This document shows, in pieces, positions 1 through 5,908 of a stretch of 8,276 nt of DNA. Under the pieces are notes generated by a model. It was not told the DNA's origin and did not search any database. It saw nothing but the letters and a program-made list of their open reading frames with translations. The first letter of the stretch is position 1, and each line of letters starts with the position of its first letter. The DNA comes from Candidatus Aenigmatarchaeota archaeon (GTDB lineage Archaea; Aenigmatarchaeota; Aenigmatarchaeia; CG10238-14; SCSR01), in the NCBI GenBank assembly GCA_030616125.1, contig JAUWXZ010000025.1, positions 1 through 8,276 of the forward strand, given 5' to 3'. A program made the translations under genes and the position numbers.

Positions 1-1653
1 AAAGAGAAAAAAATTGAAATTTTAAAAAAGAAAATTGAAGGGCTCGATTTAAAAAAACTAGAAACAAAAATTGTTAGAGTTGAAACAGTAGAAAAAATTT
101 GTCAGGGAGAAAAAATAAAATTAATAAAAATTACTATCAAGAATCCAAGAAGAATTTCAGATGTAAGGAATGCTATAAAAGATTGGAAAGAAGTCAAAGA
201 AACTTTTGAATATGATATTCCTTTTTACAAACGATACATAATCGATAAACAAATTGAACCAATGGGATGGATAGAGGTCTCCGGAGAAGAATCAAGGGAA
301 AAACAAAATTATCAAGTCGACCGAGTTATTGAAGCAAACTCTGTTAAAATAATTGAGTCAGAGAAAGAAATTGAATTTAAAGTTTTAGCTTTTGACACAG
401 AATTTATCGAAGAAAATGGAAAATCAAAACTAATAATGCTCAGTTTAGTTTCAAATTACGGCTATAAAAAAGTTTTAACTTCTCAGTCTTGGGAAAAGAA
501 ACCCAGTTGGGTTGAAGTTGTCAAAGACGAAAAAGAAATTATCGAAAGATTTTTAGAAAGAGTGAAAGAAGTAGATCCTGATTTTTTAGTTGGCTATAAT
601 TCAGACGGTTTCGATATACCAAAACTGAAAGAAAGAGGAACAGAATTGAAAGTATCTTTGAAGTTAGGAAGAGATTCTTCGCCAGTATATGTTGTGAGAA
701 GAGGTAGAATTAGTTCAGCAAAAACAAAAGGTAGAATTCATATAGATTTGTTTGATTTTATTGACCATATTCTTTCTCCTTCTATGCGCAGTGAAGTTTT
801 AACTTTGGATGAAGTCGCCCAACAATTGCTTGGAATCGGAAAAAAGAAAATGAAGTACAAAGAAAGGGTTGAGATTTGGAATAGAAAAGAACAGATGGAA
901 AAATTAGCAGAATACAATTTACATGACTCAATCTTAACTTTAAAATTATCCGAGCTTATTCTACCACAAATCTTTTCCTTGTGCAAACTAACAGGAATTC
1001 TACCATTCGATGCTTGCAGGAACACCTATAGCCAACTAGTAGAAGCATTTTACACAAAAAGAGCCTTTCCAGACAATGTTATAATTCCAAACAGACCAAA
1101 AATAGAAGAACTGGAAAAAAGGAGAATGGCTCCTGCGTACAAAGGTGCAATGGTTATCGAGCCTAAAAAAGGAATTCACTCAAATGTTCTAGTTTTTGAT
1201 TTTCGCTCCCTATATCCTACAGTTATTGTTACTCACAACATTTCTCCAGAAACTTTTAACTGTGGACATTCTGAATGTAAAGAAAAAAACAAAGTCCCTG
1301 AAACAAAATGGTACTTTTGCGTAAAGAAAAAGGGTTTCATTCCAAAACATTTAGAAGACTTGATAGAAACAAGAAAGAAAGTTAAAGAAAAAATGAAAAA
1401 AGTTAAGAAAGATTCGAAAGAATTTAGACGTTTAGACAACATGCAGTATGCCTTAAAAATTTTGGCAAACGCAACCTATGGTTATCAGGCTTTCTTTGGA
1501 GCAAAATGGTATAAGAGAGAATGTGGATCTGCAACTGCTAGTTTCGGACGTTTTTATATCTCTCGTGTAATTGAAAGAGCTAAACAAGAAAATTTTGAAA
1601 TTATCTATGCCGACACAGACAGTTGCATGGTAAGATTGAAAGTTAAGAAGTGA
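1..1653 (+). CDS. polB: Family B DNA polymerase, large N-terminal piece (exonuclease + palm/fingers), 5'-truncated by window edge
   Basis: Replicative DNA polymerase with 3'-5' proofreading. The frame is open from base 1, so the true start lies to the left; about 50 N-terminal residues are missing. The ATG at 262 is internal, because typical PolB N-terminal sequence precedes it, including DIPFYKRY (codons 72-79), the archaeal uracil-sensing pocket. Window-codon landmarks: Exo I DTE (D132, E134); Exo II YNSDGFD (199-205); Exo III Y305/D309; motif A DFRSLYP (400-406); a Cys cluster C421/C426/C440 in the palm; motif B KILANATYG (486-494); motif C YADTDS (536-541) with catalytic D538 and D540. 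It ends with TGA nine residues after motif C, so the thumb is absent and is encoded at 2161-2850. The TGA overlaps the GTG of the radical SAM ORF. All catalytic residues are present. Family assignment is very secure. Confidence 0.96.
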   Translation, partial: KEKKIEILKKKIEGLDLKKLETKIVRVETVEKICQGEKIKLIKITIKNPRRISDVRNAIKDWKEVKETFEYDIPFYKRYIIDKQIEPMGWIEVSGEESREKQNYQVDRVIEANSVKIIESEKEIEFKVLAFDTEFIEENGKSKLIMLSLVSNYGYKKVLTSQSWEKKPSWVEVVKDEKEIIERFLERVKEVDPDFLVGYNSDGFDIPKLKERGTELKVSLKLGRDSSPVYVVRRGRISSAKTKGRIHIDLFDFIDHILSPSMRSEVLTLDEVAQQLLGIGKKKMKYKERVEIWNRKEQMEKLAEYNLHDSILTLKLSELILPQIFSLCKLTGILPFDACRNTYSQLVEAFYTKRAFPDNVIIPNRPKIEELEKRRMAPAYKGAMVIEPKKGIHSNVLVFDFRSLYPTVIVTHNISPETFNCGHSECKEKNKVPETKWYFCVKKKGFIPKHLEDLIETRKKVKEKMKKVKKDSKEFRRLDNMQYALKILANATYGYQAFFGAKWYKRECGSATASFGRFYISRVIERAKQENFEIIYADTDSCMVRLKVKK

Positions 1654-2207
1654 AAAAAATGGAATGGTATATTTTCGTTACAAAAGATTGTAATTTAACT
1701 TGTTCTTACTGTAGTATACCAGGAATAAGAAAGGGTTATATGGGGGGTCCGGTTAGTAAGCCAACATATGGCGTTAGTGATTTAATTAATTGTATTTTAA
1801 GAGATAGAAAGAATCGTGAACAAAGGATACATGAGTTACATGTTGAAAATGAATATGAAAAAAAGGGTATAATTGAAGATACTATAGTTTTCTATGGAGG
1901 AGAACCACTGTTAAACCAAGAGTTTATAAAAGAATTTATTCAAAAATCAAAAGAAAGATTAGATGATCTCACTTATGTCCTACAAACAAATGGGACTTTT
2001 CTAGATGAGACAGACCCTTATATATTAGAAAACTTGGATCTCATCATGGTTTCTGTAGATGGAACAAAAGAAATTCATGATAGACATCGTAAATTTCCTG
2101 ATGGTAGAGGTTCTTATGACATAATAATGAAAAATGTAAAATGGTTAAGAAGTTTAAGGGATGGTGTTACAATTAATGAGGAAAGAAGAATTGATAAAAA
2201 AAGCTGA
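1650..2207 (+). CDS. Radical SAM enzyme, N-terminal half only, inserted between the two PolB pieces
   Basis: N-terminal half of a radical S-adenosylmethionine enzyme. From the GTG at 1650, the 4Fe-4S motif CNLTCSYC (C14, C18, C21; CX3CX2C) is followed by FYGGEP (81-86), LQTNG (about 111-115) and VSVDG (about 134-138). This layout resembles archaeal peptide-modifying radical SAM/SPASM proteins of the AF1577 type, which are roughly twice as long. The rest of the barrel and any Cys-rich SPASM domain are missing. The last 20 or so residues are the polymerase small-subunit DNA read in another frame and do not look like radical SAM sequence. The start is GTG 1650 (overlapping the polB stop) or ATG 1659, which removes MKK. 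It is probably a gene fragment; activity is doubtful without the C-terminal half. The class is sure from the motifs; the subfamily is a recollection-based judgement. Confidence 0.82.
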   Translation: MKKMEWYIFVTKDCNLTCSYCSIPGIRKGYMGGPVSKPTYGVSDLINCILRDRKNREQRIHELHVENEYEKKGIIEDTIVFYGGEPLLNQEFIKEFIQKSKERLDDLTYVLQTNGTFLDETDPYILENLDLIMVSVDGTKEIHDRHRKFPDGRGSYDIIMKNVKWLRSLRDGVTINEERRIDKKS

Positions 2208-2850
2208 AGAATTTGCAGAAAAGGTCAACAAGCAATTACCAGGAATTATTGAATTAGAATTTCGTGGTTTGTATGAAGGTGGAATATTTGTAGCAAGAAG
2301 AGCTGAAGAAGTTGGAGCAAAAAAAAGATATGCATTAATCGATTATCAAGGAAATCTAGAAGTTCGCGGTTTTGAAACTGTTCGAAGGGACTGGTGTCAA
2401 CTTGCTAAAAATATCCAAAGACAAGTGTTAGTAACAATCCTTCGTGATAAAAATCCTTCTAAGGCTGTACAGCTAGTAAGAGATATGATCAAAAAAATTA
2501 AAGAAAAAAAAGTTTCTTTGGATGAATTAGTAATTCTTGAACAAATTACAAGACCTTTGTCTAGATATGAACACATTGGTCCCCATGTTAAAGCGGCAAG
2601 AAAATCCAGGGCAAGAGGTAGACCTGTGGGAGAAGGAACAGTAATAGGATTTATAATCGTTAAAGGTTCTGGTTCGATTTCTGATCGTGCCGAGCCAGTA
2701 GAAGATGTTAAGCTTAATCAATATGATCCTGATTATTATGTTAACCACCAGATTTTGCCTGCTTCTATACGTGTTTTAAAAGCTTTGGGAATAACTGAGC
2801 AAGAAGTAGTAACAGGAAAAGTACAGAAAAAATTAAAGGGGTTCTTTTAA
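2161..2850 (+). CDS. polB: Family B DNA polymerase, small C-terminal piece (thumb) with PIP box
   Basis: C-terminal part of the same archaeal PolB, covering the end of the palm and the thumb. Homology begins right after the Met at 2176 (RKEELIKKAEEF), continuing where the large piece stops. Landmarks are LPGIIELEFRGLY, KKRYALID, RGFETVRRDW, EQITRPLSRYEHIGPHV, KGSGSISDRAEPVE and YYVNHQILPASIRVL. The end, QKKLKGFF, fits the PCNA-interacting box QxxLxxFF, so the clamp anchor is retained. About 224 residues from Met 2176, comparable with the separately encoded small PolB subunit known from Methanothermobacter. A stop at 2155 in this frame means translation must start at ATG 2161 or, better supported by homology, ATG 2176. 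No strong ribosome site or TATA box is visible, so it probably depends on upstream transcription and translational coupling. It must pair with the large piece to be useful. Confidence 0.93.
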   Translation: MVLQLMRKEELIKKAEEFAEKVNKQLPGIIELEFRGLYEGGIFVARRAEEVGAKKRYALIDYQGNLEVRGFETVRRDWCQLAKNIQRQVLVTILRDKNPSKAVQLVRDMIKKIKEKKVSLDELVILEQITRPLSRYEHIGPHVKAARKSRARGRPVGEGTVIGFIIVKGSGSISDRAEPVEDVKLNQYDPDYYVNHQILPASIRVLKALGITEQEVVTGKVQKKLKGFF

Positions 2851-2854
2851 AGAA

Positions 2855-2870
2855 ATAGCTTATAATTTAA
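2855..2870 (+). promoter_or_regulatory. Archaeal TATA box for the MazG-like gene
   Basis: TATAATTTAA at 2861-2870, preceded by a purine-containing element (AAATAGCT), lies about 31 nt before the ATG at 2896. That is the spacing expected for a short-leader or leaderless archaeal transcript. It suggests the downstream gene has its own promoter rather than reading through from polB. Confidence 0.5.
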
Positions 2871-2895
2871 AAAACAAAATAAATTTGGTGTTGTT

Positions 2896-3180
2896 ATGGA
2901 ACTTCGTCAAATGCAAAAAGAAATTTATGAAAATAAGAAAAAAAGAGGATTTAATATATCAGACGTAGGCAAAGAAATAGTTTTAATGACCGAAGAATTA
3001 GGTGAACTAGCAAAAGCATTTAAAAATCAAGATAAAACAGCTCAGATAGATGCTGTAGGCGACTTATTGGTTTATTGTCTGGGTTTGTGTGAAATATTGG
3101 GAGTTAACAGTGAAGAATTGATACAAAAAATAGTAGAAGTAAATAAGACAAGAACTCATAGAGGATTTTTAAAAGAATAA
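2896..3180 (+). CDS. MazG-like nucleotide pyrophosphohydrolase
   Basis: Small all-alpha NTP pyrophosphohydrolase of the MazG superfamily (94 residues, a single-domain size), which hydrolyses (d)NTPs to the monophosphate and pyrophosphate. The sequence shows the metal-binding helix pair: EELGELAKAF around residues 34-43 (ExxE) and IDAVGDLL around 51-58 (the downstream acidic half of the motif, ending in D), followed by a helical tail. The N-terminal KKRGFNISDVGKEIVLMTEE matches the usual lead-in helix. It starts 45 nt after the polymerase small subunit with its own TATA box, so it is a neighbour rather than clearly an operon partner. Clearing damaged or excess nucleotides would suit a gene next to a DNA polymerase, but that link is inference. 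Exact substrate unknown. Confidence 0.85.
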   Translation: MELRQMQKEIYENKKKRGFNISDVGKEIVLMTEELGELAKAFKNQDKTAQIDAVGDLLVYCLGLCEILGVNSEELIQKIVEVNKTRTHRGFLKE

Positions 3181-3262
3181 TAATATTAAAAATTGATTCT
3201 TTGTACAAACTCATTTATCAATTGCCTTGGTATTTCCCTCTGTGTAAAACTTAAAATAATCT

Positions 3263-3472
3263 CTATTTACCAAATTTCAGATTTTCGGTATATGGTTTTT
3301 GAAGTTCTTCTTTAACTTTCTTCGCCCAACCTTCGACTATAATTACGGCATCAGCTAAAGGAATGCCTTCTCCTTTAGTTTTTAATTGTACCTGTATTTT
3401 CTTCGTTTTCTTGTCTATTCTTCTGATCACAAACAAACCAAACCTTTGTTCTTCAATATTTTCTTCTGCCAT
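3263..3472 (-). CDS. Small basic protein, possibly Alba-like nucleic-acid-binding
   Basis: 69 residues, rich in Lys. The stretch IQVQLKTKGEGIPLADAVIIV (about 26-46) resembles the Alba beta-alpha segment, in which a basic strand ending K-x-[KR]-G-x-x-I is followed by a helix. The protein is shorter than usual Alba (about 90 residues) and lacks the typical N-terminal GKKPVMNYV segment, so it may be a divergent or half-size Alba-fold protein or something unrelated. If the fold is right, it would coat DNA or RNA as a chromatin protein. Start ATG 3472 is well supported by a perfect Shine-Dalgarno 5 nt upstream. The preceding hydrophobic-protein gene ends 29 nt upstream on the same strand, so the two may be co-transcribed. 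Convergent with the MazG-like gene. Confidence 0.6.
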   Translation of the reverse strand: MAEENIEEQRFGLFVIRRIDKKTKKIQVQLKTKGEGIPLADAVIIVEGWAKKVKEELQKPYTENLKFGK

Positions 3473-3477
3473 TTCAT

Positions 3478-3485
3478 ACCTCCTT
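3478..3485 (-). promoter_or_regulatory. Perfect Shine-Dalgarno for the Alba-like gene
   Basis: On the - strand this reads AAGGAGGT, 5 nt before ATG 3472. It fixes that start. It stands out because most neighbouring genes have no recognisable Shine-Dalgarno and look leaderless, so this gene is probably translated from an internal position of a longer message or at a high rate. Confidence 0.8.
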
Positions 3486-3501
3486 GGTTAATAAAACTAT
3501 A

Positions 3502-3843
3502 TTAGTTCAAACTATTATCCAAAAAATAATCAATTCTATCTTTAACAAAAAAAGTAATTTCAAGAAAAGCAAAAAGAAATAAAAACTGGAAAAATAATTT
3601 TTTCTCAAAAACAAGTAAGAGAGGATAGTAAAGATACACCCTATACATGCTGTTTATAGCATCAAATTTTCTTTTGCTCATCTCTATTTTACCCTCATTA
3701 TAACCTAGTCTTAAATCATCGATACATAAACCTAGTGGTTTATAGACAGCTTTCTTTTTTTTACATTCTATACATGTTCCTTTTTCAAAAGGATTTTTAT
3801 CTGTTGAAAGCATTCTATTAAAAAAATCTTTAATTGATTTCAT
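3502..3843 (-). CDS. Hypothetical protein with CxxC...C knuckle and hydrophobic C-terminus
   Basis: 113 residues; I do not recognise a family. The N-terminal part is basic and carries CIECKKKKAVYKPLGLCIDD (C24, C27, C40), a possible three-Cys metal knuckle, followed by a charged linker. Residues about 69-101 (YLYYPLLLVF, then FFQFLFLFAFLEITFFV) are strongly hydrophobic and aromatic, suggesting one or two membrane segments with the Cys domain on the cytoplasmic side. The end is short and polar. Start ATG 3843 has no Shine-Dalgarno. Located upstream of the Alba-like gene on the same strand. The Phe/Leu-rich tail could partly reflect AT-rich DNA, so the reading frame is likely but not certain. 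Confidence 0.55.
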   Translation of the reverse strand: MKSIKDFFNRMLSTDKNPFEKGTCIECKKKKAVYKPLGLCIDDLRLGYNEGKIEMSKRKFDAINSMYRVYLYYPLLLVFEKKLFFQFLFLFAFLEITFFVKDRIDYFLDNSLN

Positions 3844-3999
3844 ATAATTAATTTAGTTTGCTACCTCAAAATGTTTTAGCTACTAGAAAATAAATTTCAA
3901 AATTAAGTTATTTAATAATCAAAAAATTTTTTAATTTTTCTAAAATATGCTTTTGAGTTACAATTTTCTTTTTATTAAACAAAAATAAAGTTTTTTTCG

Positions 4000-4146
4000 A
4001 TGCTAGTTCCATTAAAAATCAAATGTCCAAAATGCAAAAGACTAATTCCTAAAAGGATACTTAAATTAACGGAAGGTAGATGCAATAATTGCGGGTATTT
4101 GCTTGCCAATTCTTTAAAAACATTCACATCAAAAGAATCAAAATAA
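4000..4146 (+). CDS. Tiny zinc-ribbon protein (48 aa)
   Basis: ATG at 4000 opens a 48-residue frame with two zinc knuckles, CPKC (residues 9-12) and CNNCGY (28-32), 15 residues apart, the classic rubredoxin-like zinc-ribbon spacing. The rest is basic. Such stand-alone ribbons usually bind nucleic acid or act as small subunits of larger assemblies; no specific role can be given. A TTTATTAA element about 27 nt upstream (3971-3978) would suit a leaderless transcript. The frame ends exactly where the opposite-strand zinc-ribbon ORF ends, with no spacer. The four correctly spaced cysteines make chance unlikely, despite the short length. The overlapping - strand frame lacks any such pattern. Confidence 0.72.
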   Translation: MLVPLKIKCPKCKRLIPKRILKLTEGRCNNCGYLLANSLKTFTSKESK

Positions 4147-4260
4147 TTATCTTCTTCTGAATTTTTTTCTACAAAATTTACAAAGATACAAAAATTTATA
4201 TTTAAACAATCTGCCAACTTTTTTTACAGATTTTTTGCATCCGTCACAAATCTTATGGAT
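4147..4260 (-). CDS. Tiny zinc-ribbon ORF without a canonical start codon
   Basis: On the - strand a 37-residue frame reads [I]HKICDGCKKSVKKVG, then a basic linker, then LCKFCRKKFRRR and a stop at 4147-4149. It has CxxC pairs at positions 5-8 and 27-30, and a Lys/Arg-rich end typical of small archaeal nucleic-acid-binding ribbons. No ATG, GTG or TTG precedes the first CxxC; the frame is open back to a stop at 4298-4300. ATC 4258-4260 is where a Met would be expected ('MHKICDGC'), so either a non-standard start (ATC or ATT), a start-codon mutation or a base error is involved. It lies directly downstream of the methionine aminopeptidase gene on the same strand and could share its transcript. 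It may be a real gene or a fresh pseudogene. Confidence 0.5.
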   Translation of the reverse strand: MHKICDGCKKSVKKVGRLFKYKFLYLCKFCRKKFRRR

Positions 4261-4307
4261 AAAATCACTCTGAATAGAATTAGTTTTCTTAAATTTAAAT
4301 TAAAGTT

Positions 4308-5165
4308 TTATTTTACTATTGTCGTTTCTTCTGCTTGAGCAACCAAGCCGTTAGTTTCTTCTTTTAAGACCGGATAATCAAAAATTGCGTCAACATCCAG
4401 TAATTGTTTTAGAGCCAAATCAATTTTAAAAGGTGATATATTAAGCCACCTTTTGGTAAAGGGTAGTTTTTCAAATTCTGTTTTAGATTTTTCCAATATT
4501 TTCCTCGCTTCTGGAAGTCTTACCGGTTTATCCTGTTTATACTTAAAAATTAAAGTTGGGAAAGAATCTTTTACCAAACCTGCTCCATTGGTAACAAAAA
4601 CTTCTATTGCTATTGCCTGATCTTTTATTTCTGTCTGAATTGTATTTTTTCCATTTGGGATTGAGGGCGGAGCATGTTGATTATATTGTTCTAAACCATG
4701 GCCGCATAAATTACGAATAGGATTAAAACCAAATTCTTTAATTGTGTTTTCAATAACTTCAGAAATCTCGCAAACTTTTATTCCTGGTTTAACGATTTTC
4801 AATGCTTCCTGTAAGGCTTTTTCTGAAGCTTGTATTAGGGGGTGAGATTCTTTTCCTATACAAACAGTAAAAGCCCTATCCCAGATATAACCATTAACAT
4901 GAATTCCCATATCAACTTTTACCAGAGCATTTACTTTTAAAGTTAAAGGGTCATTCATGTCAGGAGTATAGTGAGCTGCGACTTCATTTATTGAAATGTT
5001 AATGGGCCAAGCTGGTTTTGCTCCAAGCTCAAAAATTTTTTTCTCCATACTTTCTGCTATAGTTAAAATTTTTTTATTTTCTTTAACTAAACCCTTAGTA
5101 AACTCTATAACTTTATCTGAAACTTCTTTTGCTTTGTGATAATTTTCCAAAATTTCTTTTTCCAT
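4308..5165 (-). CDS. map: Methionine aminopeptidase, type II (archaeal)
   Basis: Removes the initiator methionine from nascent proteins in the cytoplasm using two divalent metal ions. It is 285 residues, near the usual archaeal type II length (about 295). The pita-bread ligands are all visible: D85 and D96 (VDMGIHVNGYIWD), H156 (CGHGLEQY), E188 (AIEVFV) and E279 (AQAEET). H65 in AAHYTP and H164 in QHAPPSIPN match the substrate-binding histidines. The helical insertion between H164 and E279 that marks type II is present (about 215-260). The common DTA after the second Asp ligand is DRA here, a minor change. Start ATG 5165 has no Shine-Dalgarno. The small Cys-rich gene lies 39 nt upstream on the same strand. 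Confidence 0.97.
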   Translation of the reverse strand: MEKEILENYHKAKEVSDKVIEFTKGLVKENKKILTIAESMEKKIFELGAKPAWPINISINEVAAHYTPDMNDPLTLKVNALVKVDMGIHVNGYIWDRAFTVCIGKESHPLIQASEKALQEALKIVKPGIKVCEISEVIENTIKEFGFNPIRNLCGHGLEQYNQHAPPSIPNGKNTIQTEIKDQAIAIEVFVTNGAGLVKDSFPTLIFKYKQDKPVRLPEARKILEKSKTEFEKLPFTKRWLNISPFKIDLALKQLLDVDAIFDYPVLKEETNGLVAQAEETTIVK

Positions 5166-5204
5166 ATCATTAAAAAGAAGTTTTCTAAATTAATATCTTA
5201 GAAA

Positions 5205-5489
5205 TTATTCGCAGGGGATATCTATTTCTTCTATTCCACCAGTTTCATTAAACGTCCTTTTGTAACAAGAATAAGAGGTTGAAATTCCCCAACAATATAA
5301 ATAGTCACCACCAATCGTTATCCCTTTCCAAGGATATCCACTGGTTTTAATTCCAAAACATGTACAATCCTGATATTTTGTATCTGGATGGATTGCTGTT
5401 CCCCAATTACCACAATGTTTTGGAAAAAATATAACTACTAAAGCAATGATAATGGAAAGAATTAGAATCAACAATATTTTCCTCTTCAC
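5205..5489 (-). CDS. Small membrane-anchored or secreted Cys-rich protein
   Basis: 94 residues with an N-terminal basic patch (MKRK) and a hydrophobic stretch at about 5-22 (ILLILILSIIIALVVIFF), which acts as a signal peptide or membrane anchor. The remaining 70 residues should lie outside the cell. This part carries six cysteines (C26, C42, C44, C66, C74, C93) and many aromatic and Gly residues: CGNWG, DCTCFGIK, YCWG, SCYK, IPC. The pattern suggests a disulfide-stabilised extracytoplasmic domain. It resembles small secreted Cys-rich proteins seen in DPANN genomes, for which I know no function. Start GTG 5489 directly precedes the signal sequence; a TAATATTAAAA element about 31 nt upstream could be its TATA box. 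Divergent from the DUF763 remnant. Confidence 0.78.
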   Translation of the reverse strand: MKRKILLILILSIIIALVVIFFPKHCGNWGTAIHPDTKYQDCTCFGIKTSGYPWKGITIGGDYLYCWGISTSYSCYKRTFNETGGIEEIDIPCE

Positions 5490-5525
5490 AAATTTATATT
5501 AATTATCCATTGTTTTAATATTAAC

Positions 5526-5736
5526 ATGCGAAAGGTTGGAACCACTGAATTGCCTTTGCACTATGAAAAGGTCCCTTTTTGGTTATTAGTGAAAATGAGA
5601 AAACTAACTAGACTGTTGATAAAAAAGCTGTGGATATATCAATAAAATTTCGTGTGAGACTATCAATCAAGCCGAATTAGGAAAGAAAGAGAAGTTAGAA
5701 GCATTCAAAAGACTGAAGAATATTGCCCCTATCTAG
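5526..5736 (+). pseudogene. Remnant of a DUF763 gene (N- and C-terminal scraps)
   Basis: From ATG 5526 a 39-residue frame reads MRKVGTTELPLHYEKVPFWL and continues LVKMRKLTRLL before a stop at 5643. This matches the start of DUF763 proteins (RxGxxxLPLHxGxxPxWLxxRMxKL). In the next frame, ending at 5734-5736, GYINKISCETINQAELGKKE followed by KLEAFKRL resembles the family's C-terminal end. An intact DUF763 protein is several hundred residues, so most of the middle is missing and the two ends are out of frame: an internal deletion. DUF763 is common in archaea; its role is not established. The N-terminal match is fairly strong; the C-terminal match is from memory and less sure. Confidence 0.62.
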
Positions 5737-5757
5737 GTTATTTGAGCCTTCTTTTCT

Positions 5758-5767
5758 CTTATAAAAG
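5758..5767 (+). promoter_or_regulatory. TATA-like element (copy 1 of CTTATAAAAG)
   Basis: CTTATAAAAG occurs here and again, identically, at 5861-5870. This copy sits about 25 nt before the ATG at 5788, which opens only a 10-codon frame (MEKVKLGFLS). It may be a leftover promoter, or an upstream promoter of the winged-helix gene with a short leader ORF. Confidence 0.35.
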
Positions 5768-5860
5768 GAAAACTGAGCATAATTCATATGGAAAAAGTAA
5801 AATTGGGTTTCTTATCCTGATTCCGGATTTAAAATATAAATAATTAGCCACCTTAATATT

Positions 5861-5870
5861 CTTATAAAAG
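5861..5870 (+). promoter_or_regulatory. Putative TATA box for the winged-helix gene (copy 2 of CTTATAAAAG)
   Basis: TTATAAAA is a good archaeal TATA box. With initiation about 27 nt downstream (near 5893), it gives a leader of roughly 15 nt before the GTG at 5909. An imperfect inverted repeat, GCGCCA (5875-5880) and TGGTGC (5907-5912), straddles the predicted start site and could be an operator. Confidence 0.5.
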
Positions 5871-5908
5871 ATTAGCGCCAGGGTAGTACAATTTGGATTT
5901 TAGGGTTG

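Noticed and set aside
738..1025. - strand open frame (95 codons)
   Set aside because: Lies antisense to the PolB exonuclease domain with its motifs; no own features.
1233..1442. - strand open frame (69 codons)
   Set aside because: Antisense to the PolB palm/fingers; Phe/Ser-rich shadow.
1606..1653. Split intein at polymerase motif C, as in Nanoarchaeum
   Set aside because: Motif C YADTDS is complete in the large piece and followed by ordinary polymerase residues; no intein splicing motifs are seen at either boundary.
1640..1660. Simple frameshift or read-through linking the large piece to downstream coding
   Set aside because: The thumb sequence resumes only about 525 nt later, after clear radical SAM motifs, so no single-base error explains the break.
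2527..2748. - strand open frame (73 codons)
   Set aside because: Antisense to the conserved PolB thumb.
3172..3202. Inverted repeat AAAGAAT/ATTCTTT as a terminator after the MazG-like gene
   Set aside because: Seven AT-rich base pairs with a 17-nt loop and no T run; too weak to call.
3975..4217. - strand open frame (80 codons)
   Set aside because: Overlaps both paired-CxxC frames; it has no domain pattern of its own and a Phe/Asn-rich make-up expected of an AT-rich shadow.
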